From Plasmodiophora brassicae (Eukaryota; Endomyxa: Phytomyxea; Phytomyxea; Plasmodiophorida), in assembly GCA_036867785.1 (NCBI GenBank), contig CP145419.1, positions 744,001 through 808,000 of the forward strand: a stretch of DNA of 64,000 nt. Direction: 5' to 3'. The number at the start of each line of letters is the position of its first letter. Within the stretch, counting starts at the first letter, position 1. Positions 1 through 11,330 of the stretch are shown piece by piece. The position numbers were made by a program, and so were the translations under genes. A model generated the notes under the pieces. That model saw nothing but the letters and a program-made list of their open reading frames with translations. It ran no database searches and had not been told where the DNA came from.

Positions 1-633
1 CCGCGTTCGAAACGGTACCCCGCTGTGATTGACGTAGACCGGTACGTTATGCTGTACGTTTGCCATGACCGTTGTGATTCACTGTTCCAGGTTTGCAGCC
101 GACTTGACCGCATCGTTATCGCCGACTGTGTAATTGACGGGAGCTGGGAGCACAAACCGTGCACGTTAGCGTTTGAGCCCAAGTGCCTTTGTGGATCTCG
201 ATGTCACGGGTTTGCACTCGGTTTGACGTGGGCAAGCTACCTGTTTATCTGATCCCGGACGCCCAGAATCTTCTTCGACGTCGGCAGCAATGGACGTGTG
301 GAACGGTGCGTGATCAAGAACTCGTCCGATTGCGCCCTTGTCGTAAATCCCGACGGGTCGGTGGTCGTGGTCGACACTGAAATCAGGAAAACGCATGGTA
401 TCGGCGTTTGGGTTCCAAGGTACATCATCGTATCCATTAGCCCGGTGAACGTGTCTCGACGCATTTACTTGACCCTGTATAGTCGGACCGTTCGTTCGCG
501 CCCGCCGTGCCCAGTTGTCCATGGCATCCGTTGCGCAGTCGAGGACTGCAGAACGCCATTCATGGCCCAGGACGGACAAATCGTGTTCGACGACGACAGC
601 GTCGCGCGTCTGACAACTGGCCGCGTCGGATAA
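1..633 (+). CDS. Unrecognised protein, 3' part of gene (5' end outside window)
   Basis: An open frame runs from the left edge to 227. It is joined by a 60-nt GT-AG intron (228-287) to a second open exon that ends in TAA at 633, and the phases agree. About 190 residues are visible, rich in Val, Cys and Arg, including the segment CALVVNPDGSVVVVD. I see no signal peptide, membrane span or catalytic motif and do not recognise the family. The intron length and the clean phase join are the main evidence that this is a gene. The true start and upstream exons lie outside the window, and a further intron near the 3' end cannot be excluded. Confidence 0.5.
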
Positions 634-792
634 TGAGTAAACTGGCGCAAGGTCCAAGGTGTCTCAGGAACCGTGTTGGCTGCGCCGGCGCCGCCGCGCC
701 TCCAAAAACAACAGCTGGGAACCGCGAGGCTGTGCTTCGCTGGACGGCGTCGTTGATTGCAGTCGCCCAGCAGACGAGGTTCGCGTCGGCGC

Positions 793-2102
793 ATGGGAAT
801 GCTTGCCGTCGGGCGACGGCGACTGTTCCCATGGCCGTCCTGGTTCGTCACATCGGATCCTTGCGGGCTGTTCTGCGCCTTCCTGACCGTCTGCCTGATG
901 GTGTTCGCCCATGTCGTCACTGTGTTCCTGGTCCTGCGCGGATCCCAGGGCCTGCTGTCCGTACATGCAATCCTGTTCACGCTCTGCACCGTTATGGGTT
1001 CGCGGCCGATGTTGCCGGGTGCGTGCGGTCGGCTAACGTTGTGGATGTTGTGCAGCGTTGACGTCGCATTGTCGAGCACAGTTTTCAGATCCCGGCTGTG
1101 TGCCGAAACGATGCGTTCCCGTCAATCCACCGGTTGCTCAAGCGGTTGATGGAAACCGAACGCTTCTTCCCAGTAGTATTCCAGTTGCCAAGAAGGTACG
1201 TTATAACGAGAGCGAGACGGATCACGCGTCCACTAAGGGCATTCGGTAGGCCCTGTTGCCTTCTGTTTGTCGTAAATGCAAGACGGTTAAACCTCGTGGG
1301 ACCCATCACTGTAGTGTCTGTGCGCGATGCATTTCCAAGATGGATCATCATTGGTAGCTTGCGCTGCTGTCGTGCATAAACGCCCTGGTCCAAATGCTTC
1401 CTGTCTCTGTAGTCCATGGATCAACAACTGTGTCGCCGCGTTCAACCAAAAGTACTTCCTGCTGTTCCTGTGCTGGACGGGCGTGATGTGCATATATTCT
1501 GGTTGCGTTATTGGCGTCGGCATCTACAGATGCGCTCAAAGCCTAAATCAGGTCCGTTCGTTTCTGGTTATCGCGTATATTGTGCTTACCACTCCCGTCT
1601 AGTGTTCCGATATATCGGCTGTCGTAGTAGTCTGCTCCATGCTCAACATGTTCGAAGCCGTCCTGTTTGGTATGGTTGTTCCCATGACGATATTTTACGC
1701 GTTCGGCTTACCTGCTTTAGGCTGTTTCGTTTCTGTTATGCTGTGGGACCAGTTGTCGGCCATCTTTGAGAACACGCCCTACATTGACAAACTTCAGGTA
1801 GGTCCTAACATGGGATTAGTGACATCGCGGAAGTCTGATTTATTCGGCAGGGGATCAAAGGTAACACCACCCATCTTGGCCGTATGGCGCTTCTTACGGA
1901 AGTATTCGGTGAGCGACTCTCGTGGCGGTGGTTCGTACCAGTTTCGCTGCCCAGAAGAGGTTCGCTCCATCGCATTCCGTCACGTATCACCTGTTCTCAT
2001 TCAATGACAGTCCAAGACGACTTCTACAATACGTGCGACGCATACAGCCAAGGCCGTCTCGATAACGCGCATGATCCAGACGCCAGCGATGACGACTCAT
2101 AG
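793..2102 (+). CDS. DHHC-type protein S-palmitoyltransferase, ZDHHC3/7-like
   Basis: This enzyme transfers palmitate from palmitoyl-CoA to cysteines of membrane-associated proteins, in this subfamily usually at the Golgi. Six exons are inferred, with introns 998-1055, 1196-1249, 1354-1412, 1552-1602 and 1798-1850. They total 1035 nt (344 aa), an exact number of codons. Two hydrophobic spans come first (starting near [17 protein letters not shown]), then the conserved SDPGCVP turn. The cysteine-rich domain follows ([18 protein letters not shown]), then MDHHCPWINNCV, where the DHHC cysteine codon is itself split by an intron. Two more spans and a C-terminal [12 protein letters not shown] follow, as in the ZDHHC3/7 group. 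All zinc ligands and the catalytic Cys are present. ATG at 793 is preferred because the first membrane span starts soon after; ATG at 799 is equally possible. Confidence 0.93.
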
Positions 2103-2273
2103 CCTTCCACCCAGTAATATACCTACCCGGTCCAAATGTACGTTCTGCAAACAACGGTGCCTGCCGTGCGAAGCAGGCCCTGTCCTCGACGCTGCCGTTG
2201 ATCGCGGCATTCCTGCCTCGGATGCCCAATTCCGTATGTCCCTCGATGCCCTGCCAATCCGTTAATCCGCCAT

Positions 2274-2765
2274 GGCTACGCGGCACCCTGTATCGATACG
2301 CGCGGCACGGTCCACGATTGCATCGCGTCACCTTGGGCGTCTCCCACTTTTGCCGAGTACCAGGGCACCCTGAATCCGGGCTCCCGGTCGGAGCTCTTGT
2401 TCGTCGTGCTCACGTCGGCACTCGCCAGAGCGGGAAACGGGACGCGGCGACGTCTACTGCACACGCGAACGGAATCGCCGACTGCACATGCGGACGGAAC
2501 CGCGACCGTGTGTGCACATACTGGGGGGAAGGGCAGTCGTCACCATACTTTCGCTGGTTTCGTGAACCTTGCCAGCCATATCATATGTCTCAAGGGCCAT
2601 GGCGATCTGCATGCCGAAAGTGTAACGGACTACCCTCGCGGCAGGCCAACTATGGACCGTAGGTACCTGGACAAATGGCAATACGCAGACCGTTCGGCTT
2701 CTCTCGGCGCGGCTTCTCGTTTGGCGCCATTTTCTTGCTCTCGTTGTACCTTTGTGTATGTATAG
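2274..2765 (+). CDS. Possible hypothetical gene between DHHC and NDUFAF5 genes
   Basis: One + frame stays open from about 2202 to a stop at 2765. It has plausible protein composition (for example GTLNPGSRSELLFVVLTS and YLDKWQYADRSAS) but no clear ATG at its 5' end. A donor upstream and an acceptor at 2357 or 2364 are possible, with a start at ATG 2136. Nothing in it is recognisable. Two other frames are also open over part of the stretch, so the call rests only on composition. The remaining DNA of 2103-2913 shows nothing else I can support. Confidence 0.2.
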   Translation, partial: GYAAPCIDTRGTVHDCIASPWASPTFAEYQGTLNPGSRSELLFVVLTSALARAGNGTRRRLLHTRTESPTAHADGTATVCAHTGGKGSRHHTFAGFVNLASHIICLKGHGDLHAESVTDYPRGRPTMDRRYLDKWQYADRSASLGAASRLAPFSCSRCTFVYV

Positions 2766-2913
2766 TAGACCTATGGCGACAATCGCCGGTCATGTCATCC
2801 GCACAAAGATGGCATTGACCATAGAACGGCGTCGTCGGCCAGTTGCAGCCGTGCCCAAAAAGGGCTGGCCTCGTCGCGGGTAGACGACCAGTTGCCATCA
2901 CTCGGGAATTGTG

Positions 2914-4251
2914 ATGCGGAGTGTAGCTCGATGCCGTGTGCAGGTCGGGCGATGCAATTCACGGTGGGCGTCGTCCAAGGTGTTTGATCGGGGTTGAGTG
3001 CACCGCGCTGCCGTTCGTGTATGCGATGGTCGTTTGTGACACGATGTCGTCAGCGATCAAGCGCATGCAGATGGAGCGGGCCGAATCCGGCGGCCAGTAC
3101 GATTACCTGCGCGATGAGGTCGCGCGACGTCTGGTTGATCGTATCAAGGCAGGCTGTATTGCCTGTTTATAGTGCCAACTGATGGTCATCGACCGAATTG
3201 CTCAGGATATCAAACGATCGTTTCCAACGTGCGTCGACCTGGGATGTGGTTTCGGCCACATTGCAAAGCATATCGGTGGCGTAGGTGAGGTTCAGAACTT
3301 GGTCCAGGTTGACAACACGCTCCGTGTGGTTCAGCATAACCGCGAATCTCAGCCAGAGCGCATTGAAAACGGTCTGCGCTGGGATAACCTCATGTGTGGT
3401 CCCCTCTAAATGAAGCGCCAGGCCCCAAGCTGCATCACATCTGTGCCGATGAGGAGTTCCTTCCGTTTCAGCCGGCGTCAGTTGACATGGTTTTATCGTC
3501 ACTGTCACTGCACTGGGTCAATGAGTTGGAGTCCACGCTAGCGCAAGTTCGCCAGTGTCTGAAACCGGATGGGGCGTTTCTTGGGGCCATTCTAGGGGGT
3601 AAAACTTTGCAAGAATTACGATCTGCTTTCGCTATTGCTGATCAAGAACGGACCGGCGGTGTTAGCCCCCACATTTCGCGTACTGTCGCAATGCGTTGTT
3701 GAGATAATGATGTTCCCTGACCCCTACTTCTATCAGCGATGATCAGTCCAAGTGACGCTGGAGCCCTTCTTCAGCATGCTGGGTTTGTTCTCCCAACGAT
3801 CGACACTGACGTAAGACTACTTCTCGTAATGTTGCCTCACCGATCTCTCATCGTATATCGGTGTCGTAGATTATCGTTTGCCAGTATCCAGAGTAGGCTC
3901 GTCCCAGAAGCGGGCATTTGCGGTACATCTTACCAGCGTTTCGTACAGCATGTTCACCCTGATGGAACATCTTGAGGCGATGGGTGCAAATAATTGCGCT
4001 GTGTCAAGGCGACCGTTCGTGTCAAGGGACGTGTTCACTGCGGCCGCTTCCGCTTACAATGCCCTGTATACGGATAACGAAGGACTCGTCCGAGCAACAT
4101 TTCAGGTACGTCTCATAGCAGCACGGCGAATCGTTGCTGATTAGCATTCTAGGTTGTTTACATGATCGGGTGGGCCCCAGATGACACGAAGCAACCGCAG
4201 CCGTTGAGAAGAGGCAGCGCAAAGGCATCTCTAAAAGATCTCGCTGAATGA
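2914..4251 (+). CDS. NDUFAF5: NDUFAF5-like mitochondrial complex I assembly methyltransferase
   Basis: Known NDUFAF5 is a mitochondrial Rossmann-fold enzyme that hydroxylates an arginine of NDUFS7 during complex I assembly. Eight exons are inferred, with introns 2993-3053, 3149-3205 (GC-AG), 3372-3415, 3680-3736, 3811-3869, 3893-3948 and 4106-4152. They total 957 nt (318 aa), an exact frame. An Arg-rich, acid-free N-terminus suits mitochondrial import. It is followed by VFDR, the YDYLRDEVARRLVDRIK block, the SAM-binding CVDLGCGFGHIAKHI, CADEEFLPF, VLSSLSLHWVNELES and LKPDGAFLGAILGGKTLQEL, in family order and spacing. The C-terminus ends in VYMIGWAPDD. One exon is only 23 nt (3870-3892). The start is the only ATG that gives a presequence directly before VFDR. 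Confidence 0.93.
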
Positions 4252-4468
4252 CTATTTCTTGTTCTCGATCCGTGTAAACGTGCTATCTGTCGTGGCCAAA
4301 GCGGCACCGCCTACGATGACGCTCGATTTCGAGACAGGCAGCGTGTGACTGTCAATAGGCAGATATCTGCCTGTGTTGGACTGTGTGGCCTACGTTTCGG
4401 GGCTTTCAGTCGATGCATACAACGTACCTTCGTCGACCACAGATTCAATCCGACCACAACCGAAGACG

Positions 4469-6351
4469 ATGCATCGCTTCCTGATCTTTGTCCTGATCGC
4501 CATCGCTGCCAGTGTTGACCACGAGATACCGGACCTGTCAGAGGAGACGTTCCAGGTACGGACAATGCACACCGGAACCTGATCCGTCCATTAACATCGT
4601 TACACACAGGACCATCATCCTTGGAGATCAATCTTCGCGAAGAAGGAACAGTTAGATCCTGCCCTCGTATTCTCGGTTCGAGTCGGGCTTCAGAACGCCA
4701 TCTCAACTCAATGCATTGTAAGTCGTCACCCAGGTGACCTTGTGACTTCTCGTACTGAAACATTATTCACAGCACGCACAAGACATCGAAGCCGTTCGCA
4801 TTGTGCGATCGATGTCAAGCCCAACGCTGCACAAGATCGCGACCGTATGGATGACGTTCCTGGCGTTCCGTGCGATCGAATTACAAGCGATAATTGCAGA
4901 TGGCATGGACGACGTCCCGCCTCGGCATCCTCTTTACGCTTGGTATCATCGTTACGCAACCGCCGACATTCGTCCAACGTGGCGCTCCTTACGAAACCCG
5001 AACCCTCGTTATAACATCACGTCCCGCGGCGTTCCCTGCCTTGACGACTCCTCCAGTGCCAACCCATGCTTGCAATTTGCCAGCTGGAAACGGCTGCCGC
5101 CTGCAGCTGCCGAGTTTCATGCGGCCGCGCCTTGGGAGACTCTTCGTCGCTCTCGTACGCTTTCTGGGTCAATCTACATCGAGGTATGAACTGGTTAGTT
5201 CGGGTAAACAGCGTTCGGTGTCGTTAAGCGACCTGGTGGCCTATGTAGATCCTCGAGGACCTAGATTTGTTGCAGCGCGAGTACGACACGATGACGCGGT
5301 ACCGCCGCAACGATACCACCGGAATGCTGAGGATGATGCGGCAGGCCTTTGTTGATGAATACTGCATTGACACCTCCGCTGGCCTTGTACGTGCTGCCAG
5401 CACAACACAGATGATCAAGAGAGACTCTATTCACTGGAAACAGGTATTGTATGCCAGAGACTGTTTCTGTCCGCGACAGTACCGTTTCTAAACCGACTAC
5501 ACAGCTTATCTCTCCTGTGCTCGAGGGTATCGGGTCAATCGTCGGCGTAGTAGCATCGATCGTCACGTTCGGTGCAGCAATTTCGATCGTGGTTGCTGCT
5601 CAAATCTTCCAAATCACGAACCACATCGTTCAACGACGCAGGCTGGAACGGGATGATGTAAGGGTTACGCAGAGAGGCCCGCGCGCTTGGCTGACTTGCG
5701 CAGGCACACCGTATGCTGGTTGAAGTTGTTGCCCAGAGGCTGTATCATCCACAGCTTTATGGTCATTTGTACCATCGGTTCATGCCGTCCACCGAATGCG
5801 ACGACACGCGTTCAAGGGCGTTCAGGAAATTCCAAGATACCGCCCGACACATCGCCGACGTCTCGGTCGGCACTGACTTGCACAACTGCCCAGGTAGGGA
5901 ATTCAGCCCGCCATTGGCGATGCCATTACTTACTACGACATCGTTGCCTTGTTCAGGCCGTTTCTCGTACACCATGAAGATGATGTCATGGGCCTTTGCC
6001 AGCGTCGAGGAGATCCGAGCACAGTATAACCCGAAATGCTATTACTGGGTCGTGCCACCGGACACGCCCCGCGCCAAATCGGCACCGAACCCGGTCCCAC
6101 CGAACGAACAGTTGACGCTTTCCGATCCCTTCCAGTCGAAGGGCAAATTCCATCAGACCATGGCTTCGCTGTCGTTCTTGCTTGACTACGTTTCCAATTC
6201 GGTATGGCACTCACGTTGCGATGGCGACATACTTCTAACGTTTGTGCATCAGTACGAGTACGTCAAAGTCCTGGGAAAGCGGAGGCTTGAGACTAGAGCG
6301 GTGCCTGAGATGCGTCCGAACAACGGCAGGGCAGACACTGGCACGTACTGA
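4469..6351 (+). CDS. Unrecognised single-pass membrane protein with signal peptide
   Basis: Seven exons are inferred, with introns 4556-4609, 4718-4772, 5184-5248, 5444-5504, 5658-5703 and 5894-5956. They total 1539 nt (512 aa), an exact frame. It begins with a clear signal peptide (MHRFLIFVLIAIAASVDH), continues as a roughly 240-residue presumed lumenal or extracellular region, and has one strong membrane span (core GVVASIVTFGAAISIVVAAQ) followed by RRR. The roughly 210-residue C-terminal region, rich in Tyr, His and Pro, would then be cytoplasmic, giving a type I topology. I do not recognise either domain. The last intron is a multiple of three and open, so it could be retained. The long third exon could hide a further in-frame intron. 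Confidence 0.6.
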
Positions 6352-6505
6352 TGCAACGTCGTGTACGCGGACGGGGTTCCTGACGATACAACACCTATGC
6401 AGAGTGGGTCCCGGCCCATCATCATTGTGTTAGAATAGCGACTTCCTTCTCCTGCCGTGTATTCTATGGTGAATGACTGAGTCGAAGACAGCAAGTCGTC
6501 CGTGT

Positions 6506-7962
6506 TCAGCGGTGACGCCGCCCAGGCGGTGCACCTCGTCCGAATCCGTAGCCACCGGAGCGCGATGGCATGGCCGCTGGTCGCCTGTCCTCGACGTCAA
6601 CGTCCTTGGTGGACGCCTTCTTGTTGTGCACGTCCAGAATGCGCTGGGACAGCTTCGGACTCTTCAGCGTTGAATCGACGCCGCATGCCGGCGCGTTCCC
6701 CGACACCTGGATCCGTTCAACGAACTGTGTGCAATCCCGTCAGGCTCGTCGGCACTACGATGCGTTGGCCAGACCTACGCTCTTCATCTCCGAGTTGTTG
6801 GCGAACACGCGCAGTAATTCAGACAGGAGGTCTTGGACGGGTTCCAGCCTGGCGAGAGTCAAGACATGCCGGGGCACCATTCGGCAAGCAGGTACACCGA
6901 CCTGAAGTTGCCCATGCTCTTTGTGATTAGCATTGTCGGCATTGAGTCGCCGAACGTCGTGACAACCTGGCGAGCGATGTCGGCCTCGACTGTTGGATAT
7001 GGACTCTGCAATGTACACTCCAAGAGCCAAGTCGTCTACATCGCTGTCAGGAGGGTATAGAAACATAGGAGCCCGGGGAATTCAAACCTCCTCCAGCAGG
7101 CGGCCCTCGACAAGCATTCCTAGACAGTCGTTGACAATCTCTGACGGGGGATAAAAGCCCAGGCGGAGCATCTTGTCCAGCAACGTAATTGCCAGAGACG
7201 TGCTGCGATTAGTGACATGCTGCCGAACGCCGGACGTGTCAGCTCCGAAATACCCTCGCGATTACATACTACGCTTACAGCTGAGAGGACGGAACAGAAC
7301 GCGGTCTGATCAGGCGGGACACCTAACACGTCGTGGTCAATGACATCCGAAGGAGGATTCGACAAAGACACCCGGCGCACCTGTGCCGGTCATCTGCGAC
7401 AGAATCTTGCGGCATTGCTTTTCTTGATCCTGATGCGTCGCAAGCGACTCTAACGCCACGTTGTACGTAGCAAGATCGCATACTACGCCCACCCTCCTAC
7501 AGCGACAATCTCAGTCGTGGCTCGCAGACACGTTGGTTGCAGAGCCGACCGCATCTCATTGAGCGTCGAGACGACGGTCCTCGCGTCACCGCGTTTCGAG
7601 TAAAATTCGACTTTCAGGCGGTAGTCGACTGGACAGTAGCCGTACTCAGTGCTCAACGCCTTGAATTCGTCTTCGAACGCGCGCGGCCCCTGGCACAACT
7701 CGGGCTGCTTGGCGTACTGCCTCAACGTCCAGAACTTGGACAGCATCTTGGCGCGATCGGCTAACGCGGACCATCGTCAGCCACACCGTTCGCCAGACAC
7801 GGAACCCGCGCGACCCCCCGTACGCGCTAGGCGACTATCGCCGGAGTCGTACATCATGGCGCCAGCACCTCCCGGGACGCGCGACACTTCGGCCATGGCC
7901 GCCGAGCTGAACGCCCGGACGCGGACGCCGCGCAGCATCGTCATCATGCGCACGACGGACAT
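6506..7962 (-). CDS. Mitochondrial pentatricopeptide-repeat (PPR) protein
   Basis: PPR proteins bind organellar RNA and act in its processing, editing or translation. Eight exons on the minus strand have introns 7823-7761, 7529-7483, 7380-7323, 7278-7220, 7087-7006, 6901-6849 and 6778-6725. They total 1041 nt (346 aa), an exact frame. The N-terminus MSVVRMMTMLRGVRVRAF looks like a mitochondrial presequence. At least three helical hairpin repeats are visible, marked by VDYRLKVEFYSKRGDA, LATYNVALESLATHQ and VPPDQTAFCSVLSAHV. The C-terminus is Ser/Arg/Gly-rich. The 82-nt intron 7087-7006 is the least certain junction; without it the protein would stop at 7082. The gene diverges from CFAP144 and converges on the membrane-protein gene ending at 6351. 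Confidence 0.75.
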
Positions 7963-8266
7963 GTCGGTGACGTCGTTCGCAAACCCAATGGCAGCTGCTG
8001 CTGTTGCAACCTGCGGCCGCCACGGGGTCCGCCGCCGTCCGCCCCAACGGGGCAGCCCCCGTCCGCACGGCCATGTCCGCGTACCAAAAAAATAGGCAGC
8101 CGCGCACAAACCGGACGAACCCGGTTTTGCGTGCGACGCACTGCGCAGACGGCCGGCCGATTGTCCGTGCGGGGGACCCTGTTTCATTCGACGATGCGGG
8201 TCGCCGCGGATATTTGGATCGATTTCGCGGGTCGCAGGGCAAAACGTACCAGGGGGGGCAGGTCGG
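7963..8266. promoter_or_regulatory. Shared divergent promoter region (PPR / CFAP144)
   Basis: A 304-bp GC-rich interval separates the start codons of two divergent genes, so both promoters must lie here. I see no TATA box or repeated motif. Positions are from the two ATGs, and promoter activity is inferred. Confidence 0.35.
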
Positions 8267-8918
8267 ATGGCGGAGGCGGCAGCGGCGGCGAAGCGTGGGA
8301 CCGACCCGGTGGCGCGCAACGCCGTCTGGTCGGAGCATATCCGACGCGAGCTGGCCACGCAGAAAATCAACACGACGTTCACGATCAACGCGTCCAAGAG
8401 TACGCGCGACGTCTGGGTAGAGCGGGGCGCTGCGCTTCTCACCCCGCCGTGTGCTGGCAGTGTCCGTCATTACGCCGAAGCCGAACACGCAGGTTCCGGA
8501 AGGCAGACGCGCCGAGAACCTCGATAACGACCCAGTTGCGCGTAAGGATCGCCAGTACCCTGGTATCGCAGTCGAGTCACTCGCGATGCACTCAGAGCAG
8601 GTTCGCGATGGTTTACGCCGAGCAGACCTTCCGCCGATGCGGCGCCTTCCTCAGGGCCCGCAAACCACATCGCAGGAATACGGCTGGGATCGCCGTCTGG
8701 TACGAACGGCGGGGATGTTGCGATGTGCCCCTGCCCCTGATGCTCCTCCTCGCGTGCAGTCTTCCGAAGTTAAGCGCTCGTCGCCGATGCTGACGAGCCG
8801 GTTCAACCGGCCACGACAGACGTGTCCGATAACGAGCTATGCGGAGCGGTACATCGTCTCCAACGGCAAGAGCCCGTTCGCACGGCCCGACCACCAGACC
8901 GCTGCCAAGCCCAAATGA
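8267..8918 (+). CDS. CFAP144: CFAP144 (FAM183-like) flagellar microtubule inner protein
   Basis: CFAP144 lines the inside of axonemal doublet microtubules. Three exons have introns 8400-8460 and 8700-8759 and total 531 nt (176 aa), an exact frame. The N-terminal helix SEHIRRELATQKINTTFTIN matches the family pattern of a basic helix followed by KLHTEYSVN. The signature TSQEYGWD corresponds to the family's EGQEIGWD. The C-terminus has RFNRPRQTCPITSYAERYI, which corresponds to the family's Arg-rich DITQY segment. Two further stretches (8493-8555 and 8601-8654) begin with GT, end with AG and are multiples of three, so they may also be spliced out, which would bring the length nearer the animal protein. 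Its presence implies a flagellate stage. Confidence 0.75.
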
Positions 8919-8972
8919 CGTCGCGGCATGCCTCCACAGCCATGGTTTGATCAGTGTATACATACGCGAGGG

Positions 8973-9827
8973 CTATACGGTGCAATTGCGGGCGTCGGGG
9001 CAGAACCGGGCAGTCGCTTTGTCGGTGGCGCCGCCGCCCAACGTGAAGTTCCTGTCGACTCGCGTCCTGCCGTCCAGTCGGAATCGGGCGTTCAGCAGGC
9101 CATTAGGCGCGTTCGCCGCCAGCAACTGTCGCGTGGGGACGGGCATGAACAGGACGCGATCGGGGATGTTCCCGTTGCTTCGGAACGTGCTCAGGGCGGT
9201 CGTCCCCATGCCGAACTCGAACTCGAACGGGGCCGACCTCGTCGTATCGCCGACGTCGACGCACAGGACAAGGACGCTGTCGTCGGTGACGGTGACGACC
9301 CGGCCGGTATCGTCCGACCCGTCGTTGCTGAGGTCGCCACAAGTCACCGACGACTGGTTGCCGGAGAACACCAATCGCGAGCGCAGTGCAGGCGGGTTGA
9401 CGATGAACGGGATCGCCGCCACCACCGTGCTGTCGGCAACGATCTGCGCCACGAGCGTGCGATCCCTGAACCGGTTGTAGAGCGCCGGTGCCGAGAAGCT
9501 CCCAACCAGGCAGGACGTCTGCGCCGGGAACGAATGGTCGTGCCAGGCCCAGACCGGGTCGGCATCGCGTCCGACCGGGGCCATCTGGATCGTGATGCGC
9601 GTGTCTGGTGAGATCCCATGGACATGCGCCATGATCCAGACGAAGCTGGACGCCTGGCACTGCACGACGCCAGACGCGTCCGGCGGCGAAGCGTCGCTGG
9701 GCGTATGGCAGGATGCAATGTCGGGCGTTTCGGTCAATGTCGTGAAGACGTGGGTCTGCGATACGTGTAGGGCGTGCGTGCCGGCCGCCAGCAGCAGCAG
9801 CAGTAGCCGCAGGGCGACAACGATCAT
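8973..9827 (-). CDS. Unrecognised secreted protein
   Basis: A single uninterrupted frame encodes 284 aa. It starts with a strong signal peptide (MIVVALRLLLLLLAAGTHAL), which is why ATG 9827 is chosen over the more upstream start that would bury it. The mature part is hydrophilic, Asp- and Thr-rich, has about eight Cys and several N-glycosylation sequons (NQSS, NFT, NCT). There is no second membrane span or lipid-anchor signal. No family is recognised. The stop lies only 54 bp from the CFAP144 stop (convergent pair). Confidence 0.7.
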   Translation of the reverse strand: MIVVALRLLLLLLAAGTHALHVSQTHVFTTLTETPDIASCHTPSDASPPDASGVVQCQASSFVWIMAHVHGISPDTRITIQMAPVGRDADPVWAWHDHSFPAQTSCLVGSFSAPALYNRFRDRTLVAQIVADSTVVAAIPFIVNPPALRSRLVFSGNQSSVTCGDLSNDGSDDTGRVVTVTDDSVLVLCVDVGDTTRSAPFEFEFGMGTTALSTFRSNGNIPDRVLFMPVPTRQLLAANAPNGLLNARFRLDGRTRVDRNFTLGGGATDKATARFCPDARNCTV

Positions 9828-10058
9828 TCGTTGTCCTACGCGTCCTGCGATAATAGAATGGTGACGATCTGGTATCTGCAACAGTGTGACTCATGCTCGA
9901 CGTCGACGATGCGTCATTCCGGACGGAACACGACGCGAGGACAGCGATCGAATACAGGTGGGTATCGTACATCGGTCCAGTGCCCAGTGAGCCATGGGCG
10001 AGAATCGCTGACGATGGTTTATTGATATCCGGGCAGCAACGGTCACTAGAGCGGCGCT

Positions 10059-10898
10059 CTAGACGGGGCTGACCTGGTCGAGCGGGATGTTATGGGCTAT
10101 GGCCCAATCGCGGTCCAGCAGCTTCTGGTAGTACGACCACATGACGTACCTGCAGGGCGTTGCCGCCTCGGTCAGACCTCGTGACGACGACAACGAGTGC
10201 CAGAGTCGCGCCGAGACCACCAACCAGTAGTATACGTTGACGGCGAGTTGGACCAGGGCGACGGGTAGCATTGTGCTGACGACCAGGCTGACGACCAGGT
10301 TCAGAACGATCTGCAGGCCACTAAGGATGATGGTGATGAACCCGGCCCGGCTCGACTTCTTGTACACCGCCGTCAGACATGCCGCGCCGAACACGATCAT
10401 TTCGAGGTACGGCAGCAGCTGCACAACAGCGCTTGCAGGACTCTGCCCACCTGGCGACTTGGCGTCAAACACGATCAAGAGGATCGTGCCGAGAACGCCA
10501 GCAATGGTGTTGACCCATCCGAAGCACAGCATCCCCGTTGGCAACCCGCACTGAGAAGATCCGACCCGATTAAAGCGTTGCCTAGCAGCAGCACACACAC
10601 ACACACGCGCGTGTGCATACCGGGCAGCAGCAGCACGGTATGCCTGGCAAGGTTTGGGGCCGTCAGTTCAGCTTGTAGTACCGCAGGTGAACGGTAGTCG
10701 CTGCCTACAGAAGCACCGGTTCGTGGGTTCGCAGCCCGGTTGGGGTCGCGTCTGAACGGCGGCCTGCCTCTCGGCAGGGTACGCGCCTGGCCTGTTCGGC
10801 GCAGGTGCGACCTGGGCGGGATTATGGGGCGCTGGAGACGGGTCATTCGCCACTGCTGCCGCCGGTCGATCCAGGGGCGCCACTTGGTCCGCCTGCAT
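10059..10898 (-). CDS. Unrecognised four-span membrane protein
   Basis: Two exons (10898-10717 and 10581-10059) flank a 135-nt intron, long for this genome because it carries a CA/TG microsatellite (about 10592-10604) and a CTG run. They total 705 nt (234 aa), an exact frame. The N-terminal ~65 residues are Pro/Ala/Gln-rich and probably cytoplasmic. Four hydrophobic spans follow, beginning at GMLCFGWVNTIAGVLGTILL, then a short polar tail. ATG 10898 is the first in-frame ATG; open frame continues upstream without one. The fold is reminiscent of small tetraspan proteins, but I cannot name a family. Confidence 0.55.
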
Positions 10899-11330
10899 GT
10901 CGCCGCCAACTTCAGAAATTCCCGGCAGGGCCGGACCGTCACACAGCTGGGGATCAGCGGCAACAGAGTCCAGACCGGGGAGCCACCCGGGTACAAAGAA
11001 CAGCAGTCGGCCTAGGGCCGCGCGCGTAAACGACACCAGGCCTGTCCACCAGGTTTCCGTACCGGCGTACCATACTGTCGAGCGCGGGGCGAGGCGATCC
11101 CCGCTCAGGGCATCGCGGCCCCCACTGGGGAACGACGGACAGGACGGCTCCGTTGATTGACCGACAGGTTCCTCGCGTCCACCCGATGGTCAGCTATCGG
11201 CCATGTGGTTGAACGATCAGGTCCTGGCCAAGGGCAACGCTAACTGTCCGGCGTGTTATGCATATAAGGTACTGAAGCGGCGATATATCCCATCTAAGGG
11301 TGCCCATCCCGCTTGCCGGAGGGGTTCATT
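10899..11330. other. Intergenic, no gene seen
   Basis: This 432-bp interval lies between the start of the four-span protein gene and the stop of the Sfi1-like gene. Several short frames are open, but none has a recognisable protein or splice structure. It presumably carries the promoter of the four-span protein gene. Confidence 0.4.

Noticed and set aside
4469-5183. Pro-peptidase (sedolisin-type) or RGS domain in the unrecognised membrane protein
   Set aside because: A few residues looked suggestive, but no catalytic motif or consistent domain pattern followed.
7777-8442. 221-codon minus-strand frame upstream of the PPR gene
   Set aside because: Only its 3' part (from ATG 7962) is used as PPR exon 1; the upstream part overlaps the CFAP144 5' exon and has no protein-like features.
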